This document shows positions 1 to 7,824 of a stretch of DNA of 64,000 nt, one piece after another (position 1 is the first letter of the stretch; every line of letters starts with the position of its first letter). Under the pieces are notes generated by a model that saw only the letters and a list, made by a program, of their open reading frames with translations, did no database searches and was not told the DNA's origin. The stretch lies in NCBI GenBank assembly GCA_902362925.1, contig CABIYL010000002.1; one strand, written 5' to 3'. Source of the DNA: Pseudoflavonifractor sp902362925. GTDB taxonomy: Bacteria; Bacillota; Clostridia; Oscillospirales; Oscillospiraceae. Made by a program: the position numbers and the translations under genes.

Positions 1-289
1 GACGGGCCAGATCCTCGGCGAGAATCTCGAAAAATACGTTGTTTTCGTACTCCATGATGGCCTCGTGTATGCCGCCGTCCACAAAGGCCCGGGAGGGCAC
101 CACCTCGCCCTGCCACAGCTCGGCCAGACTGGGCATTCCCTCTTCAGCGGCCTTGGAGAAGAGCAGGCTCTCCACCTCGTCATAGTCGGCAAAGCGGTCG
201 TCGCCCCGTGTGGAATTGAGGATCCAGTTGCCGATGTAGACCATGTCAAGCAGCCGGCGGTACTGCTTTTTTGTCAGTTCCAGCTTCAT
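1..289 (-). CDS. Hypothetical protein, N-terminal part (cut by window edge)
   Basis: The reading frame begins at ATG 287-289 (complement) and runs open off the left edge, giving 96 residues. The N-terminus reads MKLELTKKQYRRLLDMVYIG. A GAGGAGG ribosome site sits 8 nt upstream of the ATG, and a clean promoter lies at 354-382, so this is very likely a real gene. The visible part is hydrophilic, rich in Glu and Asp, without signal peptide or membrane segment. I do not recognise the family. It is transcribed divergently from murI. Confidence 0.75.
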   Translation of the reverse strand, partial: MKLELTKKQYRRLLDMVYIGNWILNSTRGDDRFADYDEVESLLFSKAAEEGMPSLAELWQGEVVPSRAFVDGGIHEAIMEYENNVFFEILAEDLAR

Positions 290-353
290 GCGCGAAACCT
301 CCTCGCTGTCGTGACATCGCGGAGCATGGGGCTGGGCCGCTCCGCTTGCACAT

Positions 354-382
354 ATTATATTAACAAGATAGGGAAAAGTCAA
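354..382 (-). promoter_or_regulatory. Sigma-A promoter for the left-edge gene
   Basis: On the minus strand TTGACT (377-382) is followed after exactly 17 nt by TATAAT (354-359), about 65 nt upstream of the start codon. Confidence 0.7.
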
Positions 383-417
383 ACCCGGCCTGAGGAGAAA
401 TCCGGTGAAATTTCCCC

Positions 418-446
418 TTGTGTTCCTCCAAAGTTTCGCATATATT
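418..446 (+). promoter_or_regulatory. Probable promoter of murI
   Basis: TTGTGT (418-423) and TATATT (441-446) are separated by 17 nt. The -10 lies in an AT-rich block (TATATTATATAA) that stands out in this GC-rich genome. Confidence 0.5.
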
Positions 447-511
447 ATATAAGATGAAGCGGCAGGCGGAGCAATTCCGCCCCGCAATTGTTTTGTCTGG
501 AGGTTGTTGCT

Positions 512-1327
512 GTGGACCGTCGGCCAATCGGCGTGTTTGACTCGGGCATGGGCGGCCTGACCGCCGTCCGGGAGCTGATCCATCTGATGCCGGAGGAGGA
601 TATTGTCTACTTCGGCGACACCGGCCGGGTGCCCTACGGCAGCCGCTCCCGGGACACCATCATCAAGTACGCCCGGCAGGACGTGGCCTTTCTCAACACC
701 TTTGACCTGAAGGCCGTGGTCATCGCCTGCGGCACCGTGTCCACCACGGCCCTGGAGGTACTGGAGCAGGAGAACCCCATTCCGGTGCTGGGTGTGGTGC
801 GGCCCGCTGTGGCGGAGGCGGTCGCCGCCACCCGCAGCGGGAAAATCGGTCTCATCGGCACCCAGGCCACCATCCGCACCGGGGCCTATGAGAAGTACAT
901 CGCCAAGCTGCTGCCCGACGCCCAGGTCACCGCACGGGCCTGCCCTCTCTTTGTACCACTGGTGGAGAACGGCCGCTTCCGGCCCGGCGACAGGGTAGCC
1001 GAGATGGTGGCCGAGGAGTACCTCACCCCCCTGAAGGAGGCCGGCGTGGACACCCTGGTGCTGGGCTGTACCCACTACCCCCTCCTGTCCCAGGTCATCG
1101 GCAATTTCATGGGCCCCGACGTGAAGCTTATCAACACCGGCGCGGCCTGCGCCCGGCAGGTGGCCGCCATGCTGAAAAAGCGGGACGGCCTCAACAGCCC
1201 CGACCACGTGGGCACGCGACGATATTTTGCCAGCGACAGCGCCGCCGACTTCGCCGCCCTGGCGTCCATCTTCCTGGGCCGTGACATCACCGGCGCGGTG
1301 GAGCAGGTGGATATTACAAAATATTGA
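512..1327 (+). CDS. murI: Glutamate racemase
   Basis: Converts L-glutamate to D-glutamate for peptidoglycan precursors in the cytoplasm. The start chosen is GTG 512, 8 nt after GGAGG (499-503), giving 271 aa, the usual length; a TTG at 488 is in frame but lacks a ribosome site. The N-terminal FDSGMGG motif (about residues 9-15) and the two catalytic cysteines are present: Cys73 in IACGT and Cys186 in LGCTHYPLL. The first cysteine motif is usually ACNT, so the Asn after Cys73 is Gly here. The gene stands alone between its own promoter and that of the DUF1934 gene. Confidence 0.95.
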   Translation: MDRRPIGVFDSGMGGLTAVRELIHLMPEEDIVYFGDTGRVPYGSRSRDTIIKYARQDVAFLNTFDLKAVVIACGTVSTTALEVLEQENPIPVLGVVRPAVAEAVAATRSGKIGLIGTQATIRTGAYEKYIAKLLPDAQVTARACPLFVPLVENGRFRPGDRVAEMVAEEYLTPLKEAGVDTLVLGCTHYPLLSQVIGNFMGPDVKLINTGAACARQVAAMLKKRDGLNSPDHVGTRRYFASDSAADFAALASIFLGRDITGAVEQVDITKY

Positions 1328-1347
1328 GAAGAAACCGGCGGCAGTCC

Positions 1348-1376
1348 TTTACTTTTCCCCGGATTTGGGATATAAT
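1348..1376 (+). promoter_or_regulatory. Sigma-A promoter for the DUF1934-argS operon
   Basis: TTTACT (1348-1353), 17-nt spacer, TATAAT (1371-1376). It lies 36 nt upstream of the DUF1934 start codon, just after the murI stop. Confidence 0.75.
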
Positions 1377-1411
1377 ACCTTGCATTTCGGTACACATCAG
1401 AGGTCGAGAGA

Positions 1412-1855
1412 ATGGATAAGAGCGTCATTATTTCCATCAAGGGCAAGCAGTCCTATGAAAATGTAGAGGATGAGACCATCGAGCTGGTCACCGAGGGCCT
1501 GCTGGCCAAGGAGGGCGAGGGGGCATACACCCTCAGCTACCAGGAGAGCGAGCTCACCGGCCTGGAGGGCACCCTGACCACCTTCCAGATTGAGGACGGC
1601 CGCATCACCCTCATGCGCCACGGGGAGGTCAACTCCCAGATGGTGTTCGAGGAGGGGCGACGACACCTGTCCATGTACAACACCCCCTATGGGGCACTGG
1701 CCGTGGGCATCAAGACCCACCGCATGGACTGCCGCATGGACGACCACGGCGGCAGCATTGAGATCAACTACGCCATTGAGATTGAGCACGCTGTGGCGGG
1801 GCAGAACCTGTTCCAGATTCAGGTCCGGGAGAAGCCCCCGGTGCTGATGCAGTAA
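1412..1855 (+). CDS. DUF1934 (YwiB-like) beta-barrel protein
   Basis: A 147-aa cytoplasmic protein. The pattern (ISIKGKQSY near the N-terminus, GEGAYTLSYQES, TTFQIEDG, then MVFEEGRRHLSMYNTPYG) fits the DUF1934/YwiB family, small calycin-like beta barrels of unknown function. In Bacillus ywiB lies beside argS, and here argS follows after 53 nt in the same direction, which supports the call. No catalytic residues are apparent. The shared promoter at 1348-1376 suggests co-transcription with argS. Confidence 0.85.
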   Translation: MDKSVIISIKGKQSYENVEDETIELVTEGLLAKEGEGAYTLSYQESELTGLEGTLTTFQIEDGRITLMRHGEVNSQMVFEEGRRHLSMYNTPYGALAVGIKTHRMDCRMDDHGGSIEINYAIEIEHAVAGQNLFQIQVREKPPVLMQ

Positions 1856-1908
1856 GTTCACGGGCGGCGGACGCCGCCCTTTACCAGATATTGATGAGGT
1901 GATTTGAG

Positions 1909-3657
1909 ATGTCCAACATGATCCAGTCCGCCAAGGACCAGGTGGCGTCCCTGACCCAGGCGGCCTATGAGAAGGCCGCCGCCGAGGGCCTCCTGCCCGC
2001 CGGCGCCCAGGTAAAGGCCACCATCGAGATTCCCAAGGACGTGTCCCACGGGGACTACGCCTCCTCCTTCGCCATGGCGGGGGCCAAGGCTCTCCACATG
2101 GCTCCCAGAGCCATCGCCCAGATTATCCTGGACCACCTGGAGCTGGAGGGGACCTATTTCCAGAGCGCCGAGATCGCCGGCCCCGGCTTCCTCAACTTCC
2201 GCCTGGGCAGCCGCTGGTACGGCGAGGTTATCGCGGACATCGAGCGGGAGGGCATGACCTACGGCGCCGTGGACGAGGGCCATGGCGAGAAGGTCATGGT
2301 GGAGTTCGTCTCCGCCAACCCCACCGGTCCCATGCACATCGGCAACGCCCGTGGCGGCGTGCTGGGCGACAGCCTGGCCAGCGTGCTGGAGCGGGCCGGC
2401 TACAACGTGTGGCGTGAGTTCTACGTCAACGACGCCGGCAACCAGATCCACAAGTTCGCCGTGTCCATCGACACCCGGTACCGCCAGCTCATCCTGGGTG
2501 AGGAGAACGTGCCCTTCCCCGAGGACTGCTACCAGGGCGACGACATCAAGGAGCTGGCTGCCGCTTTCCGTGCTGAGCACGGCGACAGCTGGGTGGACAA
2601 GAGCGAGGAGGAGCGCCAGGAGGCTATGGCCAACTTCGGCCTCAAGCGCAACATCCCCAAGATGCAGGAGGACCTGCGCCGGTACAAGATTGAGTACAAC
2701 GAGTGGTTCCTGGAGTCCACCCTCCACAACAGCGGCTATGTGGCCGAAACCGTGGGCATGCTCAGCGACAAGGGCTGGACCTATGAGAAGGACGGCGCCC
2801 TGTGGCTCAATACCACCGAGCTGCTCAAGGAGAAGTACATGCGGGAGGGCAAGACCCGTGAGCAGGTGGACAAGCTGGACCTGAAGGACGATGTGCTCCG
2901 CCGGGCCAACGGGTTCTACACCTACTTTGCCGCCGACATCGCCTACCACCGCAACAAGCTGGAGAAGCGGGGCTTCCAGACTGCCATCAACATCTGGGGC
3001 GCTGACCACCACGGCCACGTTGCCCGTCTCCAGGCGGCCCTGGACGGCCTGGGTCTGGACGGCTCCCACCGCCTGGTGGTGGTGCTCATGCAGCTGGTGA
3101 ACCTGCTCCAGGACGGTAAGCCCGTCCGGATGAGCAAGCGCTCCGGCAAGGCCATCGCCCTGCGGGACCTGCTGGACGAGGTGAGCGTGGACGCCTGCCG
3201 CTACTTCTTCAACTCCCGCTCCTTCACCAGCCCCCTGGACTTCGATCTGGACCTGGCTGTCAAGGAGGACTCCGAGAACCCGGTGTACTATGTCCAGTAC
3301 GCCCACGCCCGTATCTGCTCCCTGGTGGCCCGCATGAAGGAGGAGGGAGCCAGCGTGTCCGCTGCCTCCGCCATCGACGCCTCCGTGTTCTCCACCCCCG
3401 AGGAGCTGGCCCTGGTCAAGACCCTCTCCCTCTTCCCCGAGGAGATCCGTCTGGCCAGCCGGGACTACGATCCCTCCCACATCAACCGCTACCTGCTCAC
3501 CCTGGCCGGCGACTTCCACCGGTTCTACAACGCCTGCCGCATCAAGGGCGAGGAGGAGCACGTCCTGGCCGCACGGCTCAAGCTGGCGGATACCGTCCGC
3601 TCTGTGCTGGCCAACGGCATGGCGCTCATCGGCGTCACTGCCCCCGAGAAGATGTAA
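1909..3657 (+). CDS. argS: Arginyl-tRNA synthetase
   Basis: Charges tRNA-Arg with arginine in the cytoplasm. The protein is 582 aa, close to the usual size. The class I signature appears as MHIGNARGG (about residues 141-149) and the KMSKS equivalent as MSKRSGK (about 407). An N-terminal additional domain precedes the catalytic core, and a C-terminal DALR anticodon-binding domain occupies roughly residues 455-582. The gene starts at ATG 1909 after GAGGTGATTTGAG and is followed by a strong hairpin terminator at 3671-3704. Confidence 0.97.
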   Translation: MSNMIQSAKDQVASLTQAAYEKAAAEGLLPAGAQVKATIEIPKDVSHGDYASSFAMAGAKALHMAPRAIAQIILDHLELEGTYFQSAEIAGPGFLNFRLGSRWYGEVIADIEREGMTYGAVDEGHGEKVMVEFVSANPTGPMHIGNARGGVLGDSLASVLERAGYNVWREFYVNDAGNQIHKFAVSIDTRYRQLILGEENVPFPEDCYQGDDIKELAAAFRAEHGDSWVDKSEEERQEAMANFGLKRNIPKMQEDLRRYKIEYNEWFLESTLHNSGYVAETVGMLSDKGWTYEKDGALWLNTTELLKEKYMREGKTREQVDKLDLKDDVLRRANGFYTYFAADIAYHRNKLEKRGFQTAINIWGADHHGHVARLQAALDGLGLDGSHRLVVVLMQLVNLLQDGKPVRMSKRSGKAIALRDLLDEVSVDACRYFFNSRSFTSPLDFDLDLAVKEDSENPVYYVQYAHARICSLVARMKEEGASVSAASAIDASVFSTPEELALVKTLSLFPEEIRLASRDYDPSHINRYLLTLAGDFHRFYNACRIKGEEEHVLAARLKLADTVRSVLANGMALIGVTAPEKM

Positions 3658-3670
3658 TTCTGGCTTACAA

Positions 3671-3704
3671 CAATCCCCCGCTCATCCGAGCGGGGGATTG
3701 TTTT
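3671..3704. terminator. Hairpin terminator between argS and the convergent small gene
   Basis: A perfect 13-bp stem (CAATCCCCCGCTC and its complement) with a 4-nt loop spans 3671-3700, followed by TTTTG. It lies between convergent genes and can serve both. Confidence 0.85.
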
Positions 3705-3705
3705 G

Positions 3706-3987
3706 TCAGTCACACTCCACCTGGGTGTAATCCTCCGTGCCGCAGCACGTCTCGTGCTCCTCCTCAGGGAGAGGGAAGAGGGCCAGGGACGCCCCGAAGA
3801 GCAGCGCCGCCAGGATGGCAATCGCCTGCACCTTGTTCTCCTTGAGCAGATGGCCGTGTTCCTCCCACAGGGGAAGCTTGAGGCTCTCTCCCAGCTTCTC
3901 CGCGCCGTAGCAGATGATCAGGGCAATGACCGCGCAGCACGCCAGCCGAACTGCTGTATCCCGTTTGCTTTCTTTCCGCTCCATCAC
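3706..3987 (-). CDS. Small two-TM membrane protein of unknown function
   Basis: A 93-aa protein starting at GTG 3987 or ATG 3984; AAGGAGG lies just upstream and favours either. Two hydrophobic segments are visible: about residues 13-28 (LACCAVIALIICYGAE) and 54-72 (AIAILAALLFGASLALFP). The C-terminus is acidic and contains a CC pair and a final Cys. I do not recognise a family. It is convergent with argS and divergent from the transketolase operon. Confidence 0.65.
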   Translation of the reverse strand: MMERKESKRDTAVRLACCAVIALIICYGAEKLGESLKLPLWEEHGHLLKENKVQAIAILAALLFGASLALFPLPEEEHETCCGTEDYTQVECD

Positions 3988-4077
3988 CGCCAGCCTCCTT
4001 CCGTTCCGGTATCACCAGTATATGCGCGCCCGCTGCCGGAATGTGAGGAAGGGGAGGCACGAAGGCACATATTCTGT

Positions 4078-4106
4078 TTGACCCCTGCCCACCGTCATGC
4101 TATAAT
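4078..4106 (+). promoter_or_regulatory. Sigma-A promoter of the transketolase operon
   Basis: TTGACC (4078-4083), 17-nt spacer, TATAAT (4101-4106). A roughly 110-nt leader follows before the start codon. Confidence 0.8.
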
Positions 4107-4132
4107 TCAAAATAGACAGCAATTTGTACATT

Positions 4133-4206
4133 GTGCCGGAATTCCGGCACAGCGATTTCCGCATACAGACTGAATGCATTTTACTTTCCCTGACCGTTAG
4201 GGAAAA
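4133..4206 (+). promoter_or_regulatory. Structured leader upstream of transketolase
   Basis: Two inverted repeats lie in the leader: a perfect 18-nt palindrome GTGCCGGAATTCCGGCAC (4133-4150) and TTTCCCT/AGGGAAA around 4187-4205, just before the ribosome site. A regulatory role is possible but not shown; no known riboswitch was recognised. Confidence 0.35.
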
Positions 4207-4225
4207 TGAAGAAAGGAAGGATTCC

Positions 4226-5077
4226 ATGGAACCCAAAGAGCTCCAGGAGCTGGCGATTACCGCCACCAAGGGCCGGCTTTTGGGCCTGTCGGCCATCCAT
4301 CGTGCCGCCTCCGGTCATACCGGCGGCTCCCTGTCCGTGATGGACATCCTCACCGTCCTCTACTTCCGTGAGATGAAGGTGAACCCTGAAGCACCCAAGG
4401 ACCCCAACCGGGACCGCCTGGTGATGAGCAAGGGCCACTGCACCCCCGCCCTGTACTCGGTGCTGGCCCTGCGGGGATTCTTCCCTGTGGAGGATATGCA
4501 GCTCTTCCGCAGCATTGACGGCCACTACTCCGGCCACCCCGACATGGTCCATGTGAAGGGCGTGGATATGTCCACCGGCTCCCTGGGCCAGGGCATCTCC
4601 GCCGCCGTGGGCATGGCGCTGGCGGGCAAGATTGACAGCAAGGACTACCGGGTCTACGCCATCTTGGGCGATGGCGAGCTGGACGAGGGCCAGGTGTGGG
4701 AGGCCGCCATGTCGGCCGACAAGTACAGCCTGGACAATCTGTGCGCCGTGGTGGACTACAACAAGATGCAGATCGACGGCACCACCGACGACGTGATGCC
4801 TCTGGGCGACCTGGCCGCCAAGTGGGCCGCCTTCGGCTGGAACGTCATCGAGGTGGACGGCCACGACTACGCCGCTCTGGCCGACGCCTTTGAGCAGGCC
4901 AAGACCGTGAAGGGCAAGCCCACCGTGGTCCTGGCCCACACCATTAAGGGCAAGGGCGTGTCCTTCATGGAGGGCGTCTACACCTGGCACGGCAAGGCCC
5001 CCAATGACGAGCAGTATGCCCAGGCCAAGAGCGAGCTGGAAGCACATCTCAAGCAGCTGGAAGAGGAGGGGAAGTAA
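4226..5077 (+). CDS. tkt: Transketolase, N-terminal (thiamine diphosphate) subunit
   Basis: First half of a split transketolase of the non-oxidative pentose phosphate pathway. The start is ATG 4226 after GAAAGGAAGG, giving 283 aa. It carries the ThDP/Mg-binding segment GDGELDEGQVWEA (about residues 148-160) with the following Asn of VVDYNKMQ, plus SKGHCTPALY and DGHYSGHP near the substrate site. Split transketolases of this size pair are common in clostridia and archaea. The second subunit begins 1 nt after this stop codon, so translation is probably coupled. Confidence 0.95.
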   Translation: MEPKELQELAITATKGRLLGLSAIHRAASGHTGGSLSVMDILTVLYFREMKVNPEAPKDPNRDRLVMSKGHCTPALYSVLALRGFFPVEDMQLFRSIDGHYSGHPDMVHVKGVDMSTGSLGQGISAAVGMALAGKIDSKDYRVYAILGDGELDEGQVWEAAMSADKYSLDNLCAVVDYNKMQIDGTTDDVMPLGDLAAKWAAFGWNVIEVDGHDYAALADAFEQAKTVKGKPTVVLAHTIKGKGVSFMEGVYTWHGKAPNDEQYAQAKSELEAHLKQLEEEGK

Positions 5078-5078
5078 G

Positions 5079-6029
5079 ATGGCAGGAAGCATTGCGACGC
5101 GCGCCGCTTACGGCGCGGCTCTGGTTGAGCTGGCCAAGACCCACCCGGAGCTGCTGGTCCTGGACGCCGACCTGTCCCAGGCCGTGAATACCGGCAAGTT
5201 CGCCCAGGCGTACCCCGAGCGGCACTTTGACATGGGCATTGCCGAGGGCAACATGACCGGCGTGGCCGCCGGTCTGGCCACCTGCGGCAAGCACCCCTTC
5301 ATCAATACCTTCGCCGTGTTCGCCACCGGCCGCGCCTGGGAGCAGGTGCGCAACTCCATCGCCTATCCCGGCCTGCCCGTCACCGTGGTGGGCTCCCACG
5401 GCGGCCTCTCCGTGGGCGAGGACGGCGCCACCCACCAGTGCAACGAGGACCTGAACAACATGCGGGTGCTCCCCGGTATGACCGTGGTGGTGCCCTGTGA
5501 CGGCCACGAGATGACCCTGGCCACCGAGGCCCTCCTCAACCTGAACGGGCCCTCCTACCTGCGCCTGGGCCGCATGGCCGTGGATAACGTGACCGACGAG
5601 ATGCCGGGCTACAAGTTCGAGCTGGGCAAGGGCGTTACCATGCGGGACGGCGGCGACGTGACCGTCATCGCCTGCGGCCTCATGGTCCAGGAGTCCCTCA
5701 AGGCCGCCGATATCCTGGCCGCCGAGGGCATCTCCGTCCGGGTGATTGACATGCACACCATCAAGCCTCTGGACGAGGAGCTGGTGCTCCAGGCCGCCAA
5801 GGAAACCGGCGCCATCGTCACCAGTGAGGAGCACAGCGTTATCGGCGGTCTGGGTGCCGCCGTGTGCGAGTACCTGTCCCAGGCCTGCCCCGTGCCCGTG
5901 GTGCGCCACGGCGTGGAGGACTGCTTTGGCCGCTCCGGCCCCGCCAAGAAGGTGCTGGCCGCCTATGGCCTCACCGCCGAGGGTCTGGCTGAGAAGGTGC
6001 GTCTGGCTGTCAGCCTGAAGAACCGGTAA
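5079..6029 (+). CDS. tkt: Transketolase, C-terminal subunit
   Basis: Second half of the split transketolase, holding the pyrimidine-binding and C-terminal domains. ATG 5079 follows the N-subunit stop by one base, and GGAGGGGAAG overlaps the end of that gene. The product is 316 aa. Recognisable features are DMGIAEGNMTGVAAGLA with the conserved Glu that activates ThDP, FATGRAWEQVRNSIAYPG, the GEDGATHQ segment, and TSEEHSVIGGLG in the C-terminal domain. It should form an alpha2beta2 enzyme with the upstream product. Confidence 0.95.
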   Translation: MAGSIATRAAYGAALVELAKTHPELLVLDADLSQAVNTGKFAQAYPERHFDMGIAEGNMTGVAAGLATCGKHPFINTFAVFATGRAWEQVRNSIAYPGLPVTVVGSHGGLSVGEDGATHQCNEDLNNMRVLPGMTVVVPCDGHEMTLATEALLNLNGPSYLRLGRMAVDNVTDEMPGYKFELGKGVTMRDGGDVTVIACGLMVQESLKAADILAAEGISVRVIDMHTIKPLDEELVLQAAKETGAIVTSEEHSVIGGLGAAVCEYLSQACPVPVVRHGVEDCFGRSGPAKKVLAAYGLTAEGLAEKVRLAVSLKNR

Positions 6030-6064
6030 GACGGGACGAAACCCCTTTCCCGGAGAAAGAAAAC

Positions 6065-6097
6065 AGCGGCAGGCCGCAGCTGCGGCCTGCCGCTTTC
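6065..6097 (+). terminator. Palindromic hairpin after transketolase
   Basis: A perfect 30-nt palindrome (AGCGGCAGGCCGCAG and its complement, 6065-6094) followed only by TTC. The weak T-run suggests partial termination, or a role in separating the operon from the HAD gene. Confidence 0.55.
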
Positions 6098-6133
6098 AAT
6101 GCTTATATGAGAGACAAGAAAGGAGAATGTGCT

Positions 6134-6961
6134 GTGATTAAGCTGATAGCAACGGATATGGACGGCACATTATTGAATGATGACCATGCTGCTGTGTCCC
6201 AGCGCAATGTGGACGCCCTTCGGCGTGCGGCGGAGCAGGGGATTGAGGTGGTCATCTCCAGCGGGCGTCCCTGGAGCCTGCTGAAGGAAATTGCCGACCG
6301 GGTGGGCGTGGTGCGCTACGTGGTGGCGTCCAACGGCGCGTCCGTGCTGGACCAGAAGACAGGGGAGTGGCTGCTCCAGATCGGGATGCCCAAGGAGCAG
6401 GTGCTGAAATTCGTTGAGATTCTGACCCGGTATCACGCCGGCTTTGAGATCTTCTGCGAGGGACAGGACTATATCGAACAGCGCCACATGGAGACGGTGG
6501 TAAGAGAGGCCCTCTCCCCCGAGTACGTCGACACATTCAAGCGGCGGGTGGTGGTCGTGGACGACCTGCGGCCCATCATCGAGGAGAAGCTGGTAGAGAA
6601 AATCTATGTGTTCTACGTGGAGCCGGGCACCCGGGAGAAGATTGAGGAAGAGCTTCGGGCTGCCGGTCCCTATGAGTCCGCCTGTGCCTACTCGTTCAAC
6701 ATGGAGATCACCGCTCCCGGCGTGGACAAGGGCGAGGCGCTGAAGGTGCTGTGTGAGAAGCTGGGGATTGACGCGTCGGAGGTCATGGCCTTTGGCGACG
6801 CGGACAACGACCTGGGCATGCTCTCCTGGGCGGGCTGGTCCTTCGCCATGGGCAACGGCACGGACAAGGCCAAGGCGGCTGCCAAGTACGTCACCGGCCG
6901 CAACTCCGACTCCGGCGTGGCCCAGGGCGTGGAGCAGTACGTACTGGGACAGCAGAACTGA
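6134..6961 (+). CDS. HAD-superfamily Cof-type phosphatase
   Basis: A 275-aa sugar-phosphate-type phosphatase of the HAD IIB (Cof/YidA) subfamily. The start GTG 6134 lies 8 nt after AAAGGAG; the in-frame ATG 6107 has no ribosome site. HAD motif I is DMDGTLL with nucleophile Asp8 and acid Asp10, motif II is VISSGRP, the Lys of motif III lies in the PGVDKGEALK segment, and motif IV is FGDADND (about 220-226). The C2B cap lies between motifs II and III. The substrate cannot be deduced. It may be cotranscribed with transketolase through the weak hairpin. Confidence 0.9.
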   Translation: MIKLIATDMDGTLLNDDHAAVSQRNVDALRRAAEQGIEVVISSGRPWSLLKEIADRVGVVRYVVASNGASVLDQKTGEWLLQIGMPKEQVLKFVEILTRYHAGFEIFCEGQDYIEQRHMETVVREALSPEYVDTFKRRVVVVDDLRPIIEEKLVEKIYVFYVEPGTREKIEEELRAAGPYESACAYSFNMEITAPGVDKGEALKVLCEKLGIDASEVMAFGDADNDLGMLSWAGWSFAMGNGTDKAKAAAKYVTGRNSDSGVAQGVEQYVLGQQN

Positions 6962-6980
6962 ATCCTGGAGACAGAAAAGA

Positions 6981-7010
6981 AACAGCCATCCCTCAGGGAT
7001 GGCTGTTTTT
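6981..7010. terminator. Terminator shared by the HAD gene and convergent DJ-1-like gene
   Basis: A 12-bp stem AACAGCCATCCC with a 3-nt loop, followed on the plus strand by TTT and on the minus strand by TTTC. It sits between convergent genes. Confidence 0.8.
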
Positions 7011-7048
7011 GTGTGTAAATCCTGCGTGTGCAGGCGGCACAGATGCCG

Positions 7049-7684
7049 CTATACAGGGTATTCCTTCAGCTCGTTCAGAAATTCCTGATAGTCATCCTCG
7101 GACCAATAAAATGTCAGATCCTCTTCTGTGTACGCTGCCGGGTTGTCCCGCATAAAGCTGCCGCCGATGTCGTAATCAAATCTCTTCAGCACAGCTTCTG
7201 CAAATTCACGGAAAAACATTCCGATTCCGGTGATAACGTTGCCGTCTTCCACGATGGGCTTGTGGACAAAGTTTTCTTTCTGAATAAAAGAGAAGGTATC
7301 CGCAAACTGCATAAAATACCCTGCGGTGAATTTTTTGTCGTCTAAAATGCCTGCCTTCGACAGAAGAGCAGGAGAGGAAGAGATGGCCGCAAAGACAACG
7401 GAGGTATTGACGCCGCCCTTGAGAAAATCAATCAGCGTTTCATCAAACAGAGCGGGCATCGGATTGATGGTTCCGGGGAGGATGACGCAGTCGTAATCCG
7501 TGATAGCTGCGTCCGCTGTTGTTTTGGTGGGGAAGACACGCAGCCCTTCCTCGCTGCGGTATTCCTTGTTTTCACTTGCGATAAAATCAATGGTCTCGCC
7601 GAACCAGACCGTCAGGGCAGAGGTCAGACAGGTAATCTCTTGCAGGGAAAAGTCGGGATATAGCATCACGGCAAATTTTCTCAT
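7049..7684 (-). CDS. DJ-1/PfpI-family protein lacking the catalytic cysteine
   Basis: A 211-aa protein with the DJ-1/ThiJ/PfpI Rossmann-like fold: N-terminal VMLYPDFSLQEIT, VILPGTINP, and a nucleophile-elbow segment VFAAISSSPALL. In DJ-1 relatives the elbow carries Cys (AICAGP); here Ser102 stands at that place, so a cysteine-dependent glyoxalase or protease activity is unlikely without it. GC content is clearly lower than in the flanking core genes. Its promoter overlaps an AT-rich inverted repeat (7696-7746), so expression is probably repressor controlled. GATCACCT upstream reads as AGGTGATC on the minus strand and serves as ribosome site. Confidence 0.8.
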   Translation of the reverse strand: MRKFAVMLYPDFSLQEITCLTSALTVWFGETIDFIASENKEYRSEEGLRVFPTKTTADAAITDYDCVILPGTINPMPALFDETLIDFLKGGVNTSVVFAAISSSPALLSKAGILDDKKFTAGYFMQFADTFSFIQKENFVHKPIVEDGNVITGIGMFFREFAEAVLKRFDYDIGGSFMRDNPAAYTEEDLTFYWSEDDYQEFLNELKEYPV

Positions 7685-7695
7685 GGGATCACCTC

Positions 7696-7746
7696 TACAA
7701 ATATAATTTGTAAATTTATTCTAGCATAGACGTCTGAAATTTACAA
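7696..7746 (-). promoter_or_regulatory. Promoter and operator of the DJ-1-like gene
   Basis: On the minus strand TTGTAA (7741-7746), 17-nt spacer, TAGAAT (7718-7723). TACAAATATAATTTGTA (7696-7712) is a palindrome (TACAAAT/ATTTGTA), and TTGTAAATTT (7708-7717) has its exact complement at 7737-7746, overlapping the -35 box. This looks like a two-site operator; the cognate regulator is not evident in the window. Confidence 0.6.
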
Positions 7747-7750
7747 CAAA

Positions 7751-7790
7751 GCAAAAAGAGAGACGGGCTTTTCAGCACGTCTCTCTTTGC
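7751..7790 (-). terminator. Terminator of the GNAT gene
   Basis: AAAGAGAGACG (7755-7765) pairs with CGTCTCTCTTT (7779-7789). On the minus strand the stem is followed by further T residues. Confidence 0.75.
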
Positions 7791-7824
7791 ATATGTGGAA
7801 TGTGTGGTGTAAGCGCGGTGTGTC

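Noticed and set aside
65..457. A 130-codon plus-strand frame at the left edge
   Set aside because: It overlaps the minus-strand gene that has a good ribosome site and promoter, and it runs through the murI promoter region.
1858..3561. A 567-codon open frame antisense to argS
   Set aside because: Shadow of argS, with Val/Gly/His-rich composition and no recognisable domain.
4133..4206. Riboswitch upstream of transketolase
   Set aside because: Only two simple hairpins are visible; no conserved riboswitch core such as the THI box was recognised.
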